Assembly (NCBI GenBank): GCA_018268395.1 | Contig: JAFDWQ010000009.1 | Span: forward strand, 353,896-417,895 | DNA length: 64,000 nt | DNA from: Armatimonadota bacterium | Lineage (GTDB): Bacteria; Armatimonadota; Fimbriimonadia; Fimbriimonadales; Fimbriimonadaceae | Reading direction: 5' to 3' | The notes under the pieces: model-generated | What the model saw: only the letters and a program-made list of their open reading frames with translations | Told to the model about the DNA's origin: nothing | The model's database searches: none | Part shown: piece by piece, positions 42,411 to 52,096 of the stretch | Layout: each line of letters opens with the position of its first letter | Numbering within the stretch: the stretch's first letter is position 1 | Translations under genes and position numbers: made by a program

Positions 42411-43379
42411 TCAAGCGTCCTTGGCAGGAGGGTCGGACTTCGGGCTCAAAGCTTTCGCTAGCTGGGGTATGGCTCCGAGCGCTTGTGTCAGCTCGACCGG
42501 GACGGCGAGGACGATCGTGTTCGATGGAGACACGCCGAGGCTGTCCAGCGACTGGAGCGTCCTCAATTGGAGAGCGCCGGGGGACTGGGCCATCATCTGT
42601 GCCGCGGCCGCCAAGTTTTCGGCCGCCTCACGGTCTCCTTCTGCCTTCGTGATCGTCGCCCTCTTTTCACGTTCGGCCGACGCTTGCCGGGCCATGACGC
42701 GCTTGAGGTCCTCCGGTAACTCGATGTCCTGGATGCGGATCGCGGCCACGTCGAGCCCCCAGCCCGAGATTTCGGTCTCGACCATGGTCTGGACCTTCTG
42801 ACCGAGAAGTTCGCGGTCGGCAAGGATCTGGTCCAAGGTCATGCTGCCGACCACGTCCCGCAGGGCGGTCTGCGCGTACTCCAAGACGGCGCGGGTGTAG
42901 TTCTGGACGCGGACGACCGCTGCGGAAGGGTCGTCGACCCGCATGAAGATGACGCCGTCGATCCGCACGGGAACGTTGTCTTTGGTGATCGCCTGGCGGT
43001 GCGGAATGTCGATCGTCTGGATGCGGGTGTCGACCGTCCGGACGGCGTCGACGAACGGCAAGACGAGGAAGACCCCTGGACCCTTCACCGCGGCCAGTCG
43101 TCCCAGCCGGAAGACGAGAGCCTTCTCCCACTGTGCAGCGATCCGGGTCATGTAGGCGAGAAGTCCGCCCACGACGGCCGAACTCAGAAAACCGATGATG
43201 CCGCCGACCGTGGCGATCTGCGGACCGAAGACACCAAAGCCGATACACGACGCGCCGATGAAGATCAGCGGTTGAAGGGCGTTGGCGAAGCCTTTGGCCG
43301 GCGGACTCGGCCTGACATAGGCGGTCAGTGACCGCTGCTCGGTGAATCCGGGAACGATTTCGTTCGCCATTTCACCCAT
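42411..43379 (-). CDS. SPFH/stomatin-type (slipin) membrane protein
   Basis: This encodes 322 residues from the ATG at 43379 (MGEMANEIVPG), one base after the upstream stop; MANEI at 43370 is an alternative. There are two hydrophobic segments near residues 45-95, then an SPFH domain with RLGRLAAVKGPGVFLVLPFVD, ITKDNVPVRIDGVIFMRVDDP and GSMTLDQILADRELLGQKV. A coiled-coil tail (MARQASAEREKRATITKAEG) follows. Slipins form membrane scaffolds that control local proteases. Peptidase genes lie immediately upstream. Confidence 0.9.
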   Translation of the reverse strand: MGEMANEIVPGFTEQRSLTAYVRPSPPAKGFANALQPLIFIGASCIGFGVFGPQIATVGGIIGFLSSAVVGGLLAYMTRIAAQWEKALVFRLGRLAAVKGPGVFLVLPFVDAVRTVDTRIQTIDIPHRQAITKDNVPVRIDGVIFMRVDDPSAAVVRVQNYTRAVLEYAQTALRDVVGSMTLDQILADRELLGQKVQTMVETEISGWGLDVAAIRIQDIELPEDLKRVMARQASAEREKRATITKAEGDREAAENLAAAAQMMAQSPGALQLRTLQSLDSLGVSPSNTIVLAVPVELTQALGAIPQLAKALSPKSDPPAKDA

Positions 43380-43380
43380 A

Positions 43381-44076
43381 TTACGTGGAACGTGCCTTTC
43401 GGGATGCGGGCCGCCAGGCGGCGGCCAGGGACGACACAACGGCAACAAGTCCGAAGAGGGACCATCCCGCCGCCCAAACGATGCTCGGGACCCCTGTCAC
43501 GTTCTGAAGGAGCAGGGCGTCGTTCTCGACCATCGGCACGGTCGTCAGGCGCAGAAGGACCAGAAGGGCTTCGAGGCTCGTCAATGCCATTTGGACGCCC
43601 AAGAACCCTGCCGCGAACATCGCGGCTTCCCGCTTCAACTTCGCGGCGGCCACGCCGAAGACGGCCGTCCAGAACGCCCCGCTGACAAGGCCGACGATGT
43701 CGCCTCGGACGAAGAGGAGAAGGCTGAGGGCCATGAACACGCACCCGGCCCAGAGGACGCCCTTGGCCGCCTTTTCGCTCCGGGCCCCGCCCACGAGCAC
43801 ACCGCCCACGACCGCCGCGCCGACATAGCCGGCCGAAGCCGTCAGCAGGATCGAACCACCTGATACCGGCGTGACCCCGTTCCCGCCCGAGAACACGAGA
43901 ATGTGCTCGACCCGTCCTCCCGTCGCCAGAGCCATCAGCGCGTGGCACAACTCGTGGACGTGGGTGTTCAGGTAGATCAGCGGTAAGGCGACGAACCTGA
44001 ACGCGGGCACGGCCCAAAGGAGTACCGAGGCGGCCCCTGCGGCAAGGAGCGTTTTCTGATCGGTCCGTAGCGCCAT
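43381..44076 (-). CDS. M50B-like membrane zinc peptidase
   Basis: This 231-residue protein has about six hydrophobic helices. The zinc motif HELCH is at residues 41-45 (NTHVHELCHALMALATGG), followed by the FSGGNGVTPVSGGS loop typical of the M50B family. Site-2-protease relatives cut within membranes, but M50B members are mostly uncharacterised. The stop is one base from the SPFH start, so coupled expression is likely. Confidence 0.82.
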   Translation of the reverse strand: MALRTDQKTLLAAGAASVLLWAVPAFRFVALPLIYLNTHVHELCHALMALATGGRVEHILVFSGGNGVTPVSGGSILLTASAGYVGAAVVGGVLVGGARSEKAAKGVLWAGCVFMALSLLLFVRGDIVGLVSGAFWTAVFGVAAAKLKREAAMFAAGFLGVQMALTSLEALLVLLRLTTVPMVENDALLLQNVTGVPSIVWAAGWSLFGLVAVVSSLAAAWRPASRKARST

Positions 44077-44118
44077 CTCTTCCTCGTTCCTACGCGGAAG
44101 GTCGTCGGGCGATGCGCT

Positions 44119-44754
44119 TCACCGGACGACCGGCCCCAGTTTCTTGCGGCATTCAGGGCAGAACTTGCCCGTCGACGTGTCCACGGTCTCGATCGATCCC
44201 CCCGCGTCGCTCATCAGGCACCGTGGCGTCTTGCAATGGGGCAGGCCGAACGTGTGGCCGACCTCATGGACGACGACGTCTGCAAGACGGTCGACCGGAG
44301 ACTTCGGCCCTGGGGAAGTCAACCGGAAGGTGGACACGACGCAACTCCCGCCGTCTAAGGCGCCAAGACCGAATACGCCCCAGTCGTAACGACCTCGCGC
44401 GGTCGTCGAAATGTCTTGGTTCGTGATCCCGACCACTTTGACGTCTTTCGGATAACCCAGCGTCTGAAGATACGGGATCAGTTTGTCCGCCCGGAACCTC
44501 TCGCGGGGTTCATAGTAAGCCGCCCTCGGGAGGCCGGTCGCCGCACCCGTTTCCACCTTAAGGTTAAAGCTGTCCCTCAGGGCACTGACGGTCGCCTTCA
44601 CGGCATTGTCGGGGACGTCGCCGAGCGGGACGACGACCAGCCGTCGGACGTCGGCATTCCGGAGTCGCGACGTCGTACGGGGACCATCGGCGCGGCAACC
44701 GGCTAAAGCCGCCGCGAGCACGGCGGGAGCGATCGCGAACCGGCACCGTTTCAA
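44119..44754 (-). CDS. Archaemetzincin-type zinc peptidase, predicted lipoprotein
   Basis: This encodes 211 residues from a TTG that overlaps the upstream stop (TTGA at 44754-44751). The leader MKRCRFAIAPAVLAAALAGC ends in a lipobox Cys20. The archaemetzincin signature is complete: HEVGHTFGLPH (163-173) followed by Cys174, Cys179 and Met181, then Cys199 and Cys202 in FCPEC for the second zinc. Known archaemetzincins are mostly cytosolic, so a lipid anchor is unusual. It is part of the S15-archaemetzincin-M50B-SPFH run. Confidence 0.86.
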   Translation of the reverse strand: MKRCRFAIAPAVLAAALAGCRADGPRTTSRLRNADVRRLVVVPLGDVPDNAVKATVSALRDSFNLKVETGAATGLPRAAYYEPRERFRADKLIPYLQTLGYPKDVKVVGITNQDISTTARGRYDWGVFGLGALDGGSCVVSTFRLTSPGPKSPVDRLADVVVHEVGHTFGLPHCKTPRCLMSDAGGSIETVDTSTGKFCPECRKKLGPVVR

Positions 44755-47069
44755 GGGATCACGTAGAACGTCACGCGGCTCGCCCGTCCGGCACCTTTGA
44801 ACACGGTATGACCGGCCTTCACGAGCTTGGTCGCCTTCCAATCGGGTTCGCCCGTGCCCGGATTCCGCGCGAACTTCGGGAAGAACTCGCTGAAGACGAG
44901 TACGCCGAGCCTGTGCCCCTTAGCGAACTCGTGACAGAACAGCCAAGGTTTGACACTGATCCGGTACGTCTGTCCGGGTCTGATCGGAGCGAGCTTGCCG
45001 TCCCGATAGGTCGCCCGCATCGTCCCCGGAAGTTCGATGAAACGGCACTCGCCGTTGGGTGCAAAGTCGACGACCCAAGCGTGGAACGTCGCGTCCTTCG
45101 CCGTCGTTTTGAACTCCACGTCGACCGTCACAGGACCTCCGATCTTCGTCGGAGAGGGGAACGGCGACGACTTGTAGACCAGGACGCCGTCGCCCCATTT
45201 GTCGACCGGCAGTCTGGTCGTAGCTCCGTCCGACGAGACGGCCAGTTCCGACGCGGGGACGTCGGACTTGTTCGGATCGTAGACATAGGCGTCCTTGCCC
45301 GGGTTTTCCGGGACGCGGACGAGCGTTCCCGCGCTCTTCGTCCCGTTGGCCTTGCCGCCGCCGAAGGCGAGCGTCGTCTTCACGGCCCCGGCCGGGGGCC
45401 AGTCCTTGGTCGTGAGCCACGTGTTGGATCCGGAAACGAACATTCGGACCCGTGGTTGCCGTTCGAAGTGCACGGCCTGGTCTTTCAGGTACGTGTCGAA
45501 AAACCGCAGATAGACCGAGTCCATTTCCAGCACCGAACCCGGCCCGTAGTCCACGTCGCCGAACTGGGTCTTCGCGTTGAAGCCGTGTTCCCAAGGCCCG
45601 AAGACCATCCACTGATCCCCTCCTGAGGCCCTTTGGAGCTGCCAATGGACCATCGTTCCGACGCCGTCCCCGTCCCACGTCCCACTGACGTGCAGCACAG
45701 GGATCTTGACGCCGGCAACGTCCTCCTGAGTGTACGGCCCCGGCCACTTGTCCCGTGCGTCGCGCCGGACCCACGAATCGAAGAACGGCACGTCTCGTCC
45801 GAAGAACTTGTCGTCGACCTTCGTGATCGGGAGGGCCTTCAGGCTGTCGGCGTTCTTCATGGGCTCGAACGCGCCCGCGACTCCGGCCGAGCGGTCGATC
45901 ACGACGCGCGTCCACCACACGTTTCCGAGGAGCATGAACGCCCCGTTGTCCCACGGAATGTTGCTCATCGGATCCGGAGGGCTGACCTGAGGAACGATGC
46001 ACTTGAGCGCCGGGTGCTTGCTCGCGGCCGCGGCCCATTGGACCGAGCCGAGGTACGAGCCCCCGATCATGCCGACCTTCCCGTCGCTCCAAGGTTGCTT
46101 CGAGATCCAGTCGAGCGTATCGAATCCGTCCTCCTTCTCGCGGACGAACGGGTCCCAGTCGCCATCGCTCCCCCCACGGCCCCGTACGTCTTCGACGACG
46201 ACCGCGTAGCCCCGGGTCGCCAACCACGCGTACGACGCCAGGGACTGCGCCCGCCCGTAAGGCGTCCGCACCAGCACGGTCGGGACCTTCCCTTCGCCGG
46301 CGGGGCGTTCGATGTCCGACATCAGGTGGACGCCGTCGCGGGTCTTGTGCCGGACCCGCGTCTCCCTCACCGTGAGATGGACCGGTCGGCTCAATTCGGG
46401 GTACAGGCTGAGAGGGTCGACGAACACGCCCTCAAAACCGGACAGGACGAACTGGGCGTTCTGAGACGGAATGTTCATGCCGAGTGTCCTGCCGGATGCA
46501 TCGAAGGCCAGTTCGATCGCCACGCCTGCGAAGCTCCCCTTGAGGAACGTCACCACCGCCGCACCGGACTTCAGGGACACCGTCTGTGACCGGTCGGAGA
46601 ACTCAGGCTTAAGGAACGTGAACGATCCGATGTTGAAGACTTGGAGGGCCTTCTTGTCCTTGGCCTCTTGATAGGCCTTGAGGATCGATCCGAAGAGCTG
46701 CGGATGGTAGCTGGCGAAGACGGCCTTCGGCTGTTCCGTATAAGGGACGTCCTTGGCCGTTTGCTTGTCCCCGACCCAGCCGTTGATCTTGCCGTCTTTC
46801 CAGACGGCCCTGCCCTTTTGCTTCCCTATCGATTCCTCGATCGTGCATTCGGCGAGGAGCCCGTTCTTGGTCCGTCCGGTCAGGCTCGAGTCGATCGTCA
46901 TTCCACTGACGCTGATCTTCGTGACCGAGACGAACGAGCCGTCCGGCTTCGACTCGTACGAGTTCGACCCGATCGGTTTGCCTCCCAAGAGGACGTCCGT
47001 CTTCACGGTTTCGGCGCGGACCATGACGACTAAGCACACGAGTCCGATGGCGAATGCGGCCAGGCGCAT
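44751..47069 (-). CDS. Secreted CocE/NonD-type S15 hydrolase (X-Pro dipeptidyl-peptidase-like)
   Basis: This encodes 772 residues with a signal peptide (MRLAAFAIGLVCLVVMVRA). The first about 220 residues are a beta-rich unassigned region. An alpha/beta hydrolase follows with the nucleophile elbow GMIGGSYLGSVQW, the Asp-containing VSGTWDGDGV and the His-containing FGPWEHGFN. The C-terminal jelly-roll domain is typical of X-Pro/cocaine esterase relatives. It probably hydrolyses peptides or acyl esters outside the cytosol. Confidence 0.87.
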   Translation of the reverse strand: MRLAAFAIGLVCLVVMVRAETVKTDVLLGGKPIGSNSYESKPDGSFVSVTKISVSGMTIDSSLTGRTKNGLLAECTIEESIGKQKGRAVWKDGKINGWVGDKQTAKDVPYTEQPKAVFASYHPQLFGSILKAYQEAKDKKALQVFNIGSFTFLKPEFSDRSQTVSLKSGAAVVTFLKGSFAGVAIELAFDASGRTLGMNIPSQNAQFVLSGFEGVFVDPLSLYPELSRPVHLTVRETRVRHKTRDGVHLMSDIERPAGEGKVPTVLVRTPYGRAQSLASYAWLATRGYAVVVEDVRGRGGSDGDWDPFVREKEDGFDTLDWISKQPWSDGKVGMIGGSYLGSVQWAAAASKHPALKCIVPQVSPPDPMSNIPWDNGAFMLLGNVWWTRVVIDRSAGVAGAFEPMKNADSLKALPITKVDDKFFGRDVPFFDSWVRRDARDKWPGPYTQEDVAGVKIPVLHVSGTWDGDGVGTMVHWQLQRASGGDQWMVFGPWEHGFNAKTQFGDVDYGPGSVLEMDSVYLRFFDTYLKDQAVHFERQPRVRMFVSGSNTWLTTKDWPPAGAVKTTLAFGGGKANGTKSAGTLVRVPENPGKDAYVYDPNKSDVPASELAVSSDGATTRLPVDKWGDGVLVYKSSPFPSPTKIGGPVTVDVEFKTTAKDATFHAWVVDFAPNGECRFIELPGTMRATYRDGKLAPIRPGQTYRISVKPWLFCHEFAKGHRLGVLVFSEFFPKFARNPGTGEPDWKATKLVKAGHTVFKGAGRASRVTFYVIP

Positions 47070-47176
47070 ACGGCCAGTTTATTCGATGACCGTCTAAGTA
47101 CCGTCGTTCACCGGGACTGCAGCGCGCAGACGACCGCAGTTCTCGGGTATCCCCGATTCGTCCTTCGCCCAAACCG

Positions 47177-48892
47177 ATGCGCGCCGCGCTGACCGTTGAA
47201 TCGCTTCCCAAGTCGTTCCAAGCGTTGCGGAACTACGACGGGAAGAAGTTCGTGTCCGACCTGATCGCCGGGATCACCGTCGGTCTCGTCGCGTTGCCGC
47301 TTTCGATGGCCTTCGCGATCTCATCCGGGGTCGATCCGCAATCAGGCATTTATTGCGCCATCGTGGCCGGCTTCGTGATCTCCGCCCTCGGCGGATCGTC
47401 GACCCAGATCGGAGGCCCGACCGGGGCGTTCGTCGTCGTCGTCGCTGGGATCGTCCAGAAGCACGGCATGGACGGGCTGTTCACGTGCACGTTGCTTGCC
47501 GGCGTCTTACTCGCCTTGCTCGGGCTGACAGGTTTGGGCACGGCCGTCAAGTTCATTCCGCGACCGGTCGTGATCGGGTTCACCAACGGCATCGCCGTCC
47601 TGATCGCAAGCACTCAGATCAAAGACTTCTTCGGCTTAAGGATCGACCACGTACCCGGTGAGTTCATCGGAAGGATGGAGGCCGTGAGCCGGCACGCGTC
47701 GACCCTGTCACCGACTGCAACGGCCGTATCCGTCGGTGCACTGGCCACGATCCTTGTCTTCAACCGGTATGTCAGGCGCGTCCCGGGTTCGATCGTCGCG
47801 CTCGTCGGCTTTACCGCGCTGGTCTTTCTCTTGCGGTTGCCCCTTGAAACGATCGAAACGCGGTTCGGCGGCATCCCGGCAGGGTTGCCACGCCTCGAAG
47901 TCCCTCGGCTGCGGCCGGACCTCTTTATCCCGTTACTGTCTCCGGTCTTGACCGTTACGATGCTCGGTGCGATCGAATCGCTCCTCTCGGCGGTCGTCGC
48001 AGACCGGATGTCTGGTGACAAGCACAATCCCAACGTCGAACTCGTCGCGCAGGGTGCGGCCAACATCCTTTCGCCGCTCTTCGGCGGCTTACCGGCGACG
48101 GGAGCCATTGCACGCACCGCGACGAACATCCGGTCGGGAGCGAAGACTCCGGTCGCAGGCATGGTTCATGCCCTGACTCTACTGGCCGTCCTCTTGTTCG
48201 CCGCTCCCGTCGTCAAGCACGTCCCGCTGCCTGTCCTCGCCGCGATTCTGTTCGTGGTCGCCTACAACATGGGCGAATGGCGGGAGATCCCCGAAATCCT
48301 CCGGCTCGGTAAAGCGCCCGTCGCGGTCTGGCTGATCACGTTCGCCTTGACGGTCTTCGCCGACCTGACCGTCGCGGTCGAAGCCGGGATGATCCTTGCG
48401 ATGTTCCTCTACATCGCACGGGTCACGTCGACGACGACGGTCTCGCGAGTCACCGAGGACTACGTCAAGGAAGGGCACGAACACAGCCTTCAAGTTCACG
48501 GTCTGCCGGCAGGCGTCGCCGTCTACCGCATCCACGGGCCGTTCCTCTTCGGTTCGACGGACAAACTGGACGTCGTCGAGCGGGAGATGGACGAGCTACC
48601 GCCGATCGTCGTCCTCCGGCTCCGCAACATGAACGCGATCGACACCACCGGGGTCCACGCCCTTGAGAGCCTGGCCGAAAAGCTGCACGCTTCCGGCCGC
48701 GACCTCGTCGTCTGCGGGCTTCGCGACCAGCCGGCGAAGATGATCGACGCTTCGCGCTTCCGTAAGGTCATCGGCGAGGACAACGTGCAGCCCAACCTCG
48801 CGGGCGCCGTCGCCCGGGCCAAGGTGCTGGCCGCTTCGCGCGGCTCTGCACCCGCTGCGGACTCCCAGGCGTCAGAACACTCGGATCCGTGA
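47177..48892 (+). CDS. SulP/SLC26 anion transporter with STAS domain
   Basis: This 571-residue protein has about 12-14 hydrophobic helices. The SulP signature is LIAGITVGLVALPLSMAFAI (near residue 30), with GGSSTQIGGPTGAFVVVV as the anion-site region. The C-terminal STAS domain (about 430-550) includes VLRLRNMNAIDTTGVHALES. Family members carry sulfate, bicarbonate or dicarboxylates, usually with Na+ or H+. The stop is one base from the ATG of the next gene. Confidence 0.93.
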   Translation: MRAALTVESLPKSFQALRNYDGKKFVSDLIAGITVGLVALPLSMAFAISSGVDPQSGIYCAIVAGFVISALGGSSTQIGGPTGAFVVVVAGIVQKHGMDGLFTCTLLAGVLLALLGLTGLGTAVKFIPRPVVIGFTNGIAVLIASTQIKDFFGLRIDHVPGEFIGRMEAVSRHASTLSPTATAVSVGALATILVFNRYVRRVPGSIVALVGFTALVFLLRLPLETIETRFGGIPAGLPRLEVPRLRPDLFIPLLSPVLTVTMLGAIESLLSAVVADRMSGDKHNPNVELVAQGAANILSPLFGGLPATGAIARTATNIRSGAKTPVAGMVHALTLLAVLLFAAPVVKHVPLPVLAAILFVVAYNMGEWREIPEILRLGKAPVAVWLITFALTVFADLTVAVEAGMILAMFLYIARVTSTTTVSRVTEDYVKEGHEHSLQVHGLPAGVAVYRIHGPFLFGSTDKLDVVEREMDELPPIVVLRLRNMNAIDTTGVHALESLAEKLHASGRDLVVCGLRDQPAKMIDASRFRKVIGEDNVQPNLAGAVARAKVLAASRGSAPAADSQASEHSDP

Positions 48893-48893
48893 C

Positions 48894-50144
48894 ATGACCG
48901 CCGCCCTAGCCGCCGCCGTCTTGGCCCCGTCGGTCCTCGCAGTCGGAGACGGTAAACCGTTCAGCCGGATCGAGGGCGCCCTCGCCGTTGCCAAAGCGGG
49001 CGACGTCATCGAAGTCCATCCGTCCGAGTCAGGCTATGCGCAGACGGCCCTCCGGATCCGGATGCCCCGGATCCGGATCGTCGGCAAGGGACCGGAGCGG
49101 GTCGTGATCGACGGAAGCGGGTTCGACTACAGCGGCTCCGGCAGCGTCCCCCGGGCCATCGTCCAAGTGGACCCCGGCGCGGACGGGGTCAGGATCGAGC
49201 ACCTCGAACTGCGCGGCGCGCACAACGCCTCTCACAACGGTGCCGGAATCCGCATCAACGGAGCGGACAACGTTTCGGTCGTCGATTGCGACATCCACTC
49301 GAACGATATGGGCGTGATGTCGAACGGTGTCGAGCAAGATCCGACGGCAGCTTCGGACCAACTGTTCGAGGCGTGCCGCATCCATGAGAACGGGAGTCTT
49401 GAAGAGCCGGGCTACAACCACAACCTCTATCTCGGCGGAACGAGCGCGAAGTTGAAAGCATGCGAAGTCTGGGGGTCGTTAACGGGGCACAACCTCAAGT
49501 CTCGGGCCCACTTCACTCTCGTGGTCGACAGTTATCTCCATGACTCCGCCAACCGCGAGGCCGACATCGTCGAGTCTTGGGACACCGAGCGCCGGGACTC
49601 ACACGCCGTGTTCGTGAACACCGTGATCGTCAAGGACCCCCGGTGTGCCGGTAACAGTGGTGTCGTCCACTTCGGTCAAGAGAAGGGTCGACGCGACGGC
49701 ACGTTGTGGATGCTCGGGTGCACGGTCGTCACGCCGTTTTCGTCGCCGATCGTAAGCCTGACCTCGTCGTCGGCTTCGGCCCGGTTGGACAACTGTGCCT
49801 TCGTGGTCGAGGGTGAGGGCCGCCCTCAGCTCGCCGAAGCTGCGAACGGTGCCTTGCGGGCCAACGTCTTCGGCGAAGGGAACTGGATCGACCGTCATGT
49901 GTCCTTTGAAGGGACCGGGCTGTCGCCGGCACTGCAAGCGGCTTGGACCCGGCCACCGACGGGAGACGTCCTCGATCCCGCGACGTTCGGACTCTTGAGC
50001 CTCGCTCCTGGAGCCAAGCCCGTCGACACCTATTACCTCGATGGTCAAGGAAAACAAGTGCGGATCAAACCGGACGACTTAAGGATCGGTGCCCGCTGGA
50101 ACCCGCCCGCGATCTGGTCTTCCGGTTCCTCGCAGAGGTCATAA
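48894..50144 (+). CDS. Secreted right-handed beta-helix protein
   Basis: This encodes 416 residues with a short leader (MTAALAAAVLAPSVLAVG). A parallel beta-helix follows, with repeats such as VRIEHLELRGAHNASHNGAG, VSVVDCDIHSNDMGVMSNG and HNLKSRAHFTLVVDSYLHDS. It resembles NosD/CASH-type polysaccharide-acting proteins but has no assignable catalytic motif. It is translationally close to SulP and to the ABC permease, so the four genes may form one transcript. Confidence 0.75.
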   Translation: MTAALAAAVLAPSVLAVGDGKPFSRIEGALAVAKAGDVIEVHPSESGYAQTALRIRMPRIRIVGKGPERVVIDGSGFDYSGSGSVPRAIVQVDPGADGVRIEHLELRGAHNASHNGAGIRINGADNVSVVDCDIHSNDMGVMSNGVEQDPTAASDQLFEACRIHENGSLEEPGYNHNLYLGGTSAKLKACEVWGSLTGHNLKSRAHFTLVVDSYLHDSANREADIVESWDTERRDSHAVFVNTVIVKDPRCAGNSGVVHFGQEKGRRDGTLWMLGCTVVTPFSSPIVSLTSSSASARLDNCAFVVEGEGRPQLAEAANGALRANVFGEGNWIDRHVSFEGTGLSPALQAAWTRPPTGDVLDPATFGLLSLAPGAKPVDTYYLDGQGKQVRIKPDDLRIGARWNPPAIWSSGSSQRS

Positions 50145-50156
50145 TCACGCCCGCCG

Positions 50157-51098
50157 ATGGCCTCCCGTGACACTTGGCTGCAGACCCTTCAGCGCTACCA
50201 GGGGCTCGTCGGACTCGCCCTGCTCCTCGGCGTCGCGCTGATCCTCGACCCGCAGCACTTCTATACGCCTGGCAACCTGGCCAACGTCTTGAACCAACTG
50301 GCCGTACCCGGCATCTTGGCCGTCGGCATGTCGTTCGTCATCCTTACGGGCGGTATCGATCTCAGCGTCGGATCCCTCCTCGGGCTGTTGAACTGCGTTT
50401 GCGCGACCTGGCTGGTCGACGGTCGCGGCGTCGGTCCGACCATCCTGTTCACGGTGGCGGTCGGCTTGGGAACCGGAGCCCTTCTGGGTTGGCTCGTGCA
50501 CGCGACCCGGCTTCAACCCTTCGTGGTCACGTTGGCCGCGATGGTGTCCTTACGCGGGGTGGCGTACGTCTACACCGACAACGGCACGGTCAGCGGCCTC
50601 GGAAAGAAACTCGAATTCTTGATCCAGCCGTTCTTCGGCATCCCGGTGAGCGCCTGGATCATGCTCGGGGTGACGGTCGTCGCCGTCGTGCTCCTTTCGA
50701 AGACCGTGTTCGGCCGGTCGGTCTACGCGGTCGGGGGGAACGAAGAGGCGGCACGGTACGCCGGACTTCCTCTCGGTCGCGTCCGGATCGGGGCTTATGC
50801 GATGAACGGGCTTTGTATCGCCTTGGCCGCACTCGTTTTCACCGCGAGGAACACGAACGGCGACCCCAGCGCGGGCACGGGTTACGAACTGGACGCCATC
50901 ACGGCGGTCGTCGTCGGAGGCACGTCGCTCCTTGGAGGTTCGGGGGGCGTTCTCGGTACGTTCGTCGGCGCGATGTTCATCGTGTGCCTCAACGTGTTGC
51001 TCATCCTGAAGGGCGTGAACACGTACGTCGGAATGGGGTGGAAAGGTATCATCGTCCTGGTCGCGGTGTACCTGCAGAACCTGGAAAAGAAGAGATGA
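50157..51098 (+). CDS. Ribose-type ABC transporter permease (RbsC family)
   Basis: This 313-residue protein has about nine hydrophobic helices. RbsC-family motifs are FVILTGGIDLSVGSLLGL near residue 60, VYAVGGNEEAARYAGL near 190 and the C-terminal ITAVVVGGTSLLGGSGG. It would move a monosaccharide across the inner membrane. The stop overlaps the start of the binding-protein gene (ATGA). No ABC ATPase gene is in the window. Confidence 0.93.
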   Translation: MASRDTWLQTLQRYQGLVGLALLLGVALILDPQHFYTPGNLANVLNQLAVPGILAVGMSFVILTGGIDLSVGSLLGLLNCVCATWLVDGRGVGPTILFTVAVGLGTGALLGWLVHATRLQPFVVTLAAMVSLRGVAYVYTDNGTVSGLGKKLEFLIQPFFGIPVSAWIMLGVTVVAVVLLSKTVFGRSVYAVGGNEEAARYAGLPLGRVRIGAYAMNGLCIALAALVFTARNTNGDPSAGTGYELDAITAVVVGGTSLLGGSGGVLGTFVGAMFIVCLNVLLILKGVNTYVGMGWKGIIVLVAVYLQNLEKKR

Positions 51099-52096
51099 AA
51101 ACGTCTTACGCCTTCGCCGTGTTGGCCGCCCTGGTGCTCGTCGGTTGTGGCTCGGGAGCGACGGAAGGGGGGACGTCCGGCGGGACCGCCGACAAGCCGA
51201 AGGACACGGAGAAAGCGCTGGTCGTTTTCTCGCAGGCGAACTCTCAAGACCCGTGGCGCAAGGTGTTCGACGCGGAGACCAAGGCCGAGGCGGAGAAGCA
51301 TGCGGCCGAATTCGCGTTTGACATGCAGGACGCAGGTGGCGACGCGGCCAAGCAGAACAACATCATCGACACGTTCATGGTGCGCAAGCCGAAGGTGCTC
51401 CTCGTCTCGCCGACGGAGACGTCCGTCCAGACGTCCATCGAGAAAGCCTTCGACGCCGGCACCGCCGTGATCCTCCTCGACCGGGCGATCGACTCAGAAA
51501 AGTACACCGCTTGGATCGGCGGCGACAACGTCGACATCGGGCGCAAAGCGGGCGAATACGTCGCCATGAAGCTCGCCGGAAAGGGCACCGTACTCATGAT
51601 CCAGGGCATCGCCCAGGCAACGCCCACGAAAGACCGCCGAGGAGGCTTTATGGAAGTCATGGCCAAGAACCCGGGCATCAAGGTGATCGAAGGCGATGAC
51701 TGTGGTTATCAGCGCCAAAAGGCGCGATCCTTCATGGAAACGTTCCTGCAGAAACGTGAACATATCGACTGCGTCTATGCCCACAACGACGAGATGGCGA
51801 TCGGGGCCAGGCTCGCCTGGGACGCTGGAGCGCAAAACGCCTTTCCGGGCGACAACCGCGTGCCCGTGTTCGTCGGGATCGACGGTTGCCAGCAGGAAGT
51901 CGTGGACATGATCAAGGACGGCAAGCTCGACGCGACGTTCAAATACCCGACTCCGGGAGCGAAAGGAGTGGAAGTCGCTGCCGAGATCTTGAAGGGCAAC
52001 ATGCCGAAAGAGAAGAAGATCGTCCTGCCGACGACCCTTGTAACAAAGGAGTTCGCCGACCAGTACATGAAGGACAATCCGAACCTCGCCAAGTAG
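51095..52096 (+). CDS. Sugar ABC transporter substrate-binding lipoprotein
   Basis: This encodes 333 residues from the ATG at 51095. The lipobox is LVLVGCGSG (Cys18). The periplasmic-binding-protein fold (Peripla_BP_4) follows, with VVFSQANSQDPWRKVF, PKVLLVSPTETS, IDCVYAHNDEMAIGARLAW and VPVFVGIDGCQQEVVDMI. It would capture a sugar for the neighbouring permease; the ligand is unknown. A run of eight T residues lies about 80 bases after the stop, within the gap before the next gene. Confidence 0.93.
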   Translation: MKTSYAFAVLAALVLVGCGSGATEGGTSGGTADKPKDTEKALVVFSQANSQDPWRKVFDAETKAEAEKHAAEFAFDMQDAGGDAAKQNNIIDTFMVRKPKVLLVSPTETSVQTSIEKAFDAGTAVILLDRAIDSEKYTAWIGGDNVDIGRKAGEYVAMKLAGKGTVLMIQGIAQATPTKDRRGGFMEVMAKNPGIKVIEGDDCGYQRQKARSFMETFLQKREHIDCVYAHNDEMAIGARLAWDAGAQNAFPGDNRVPVFVGIDGCQQEVVDMIKDGKLDATFKYPTPGAKGVEVAAEILKGNMPKEKKIVLPTTLVTKEFADQYMKDNPNLAK

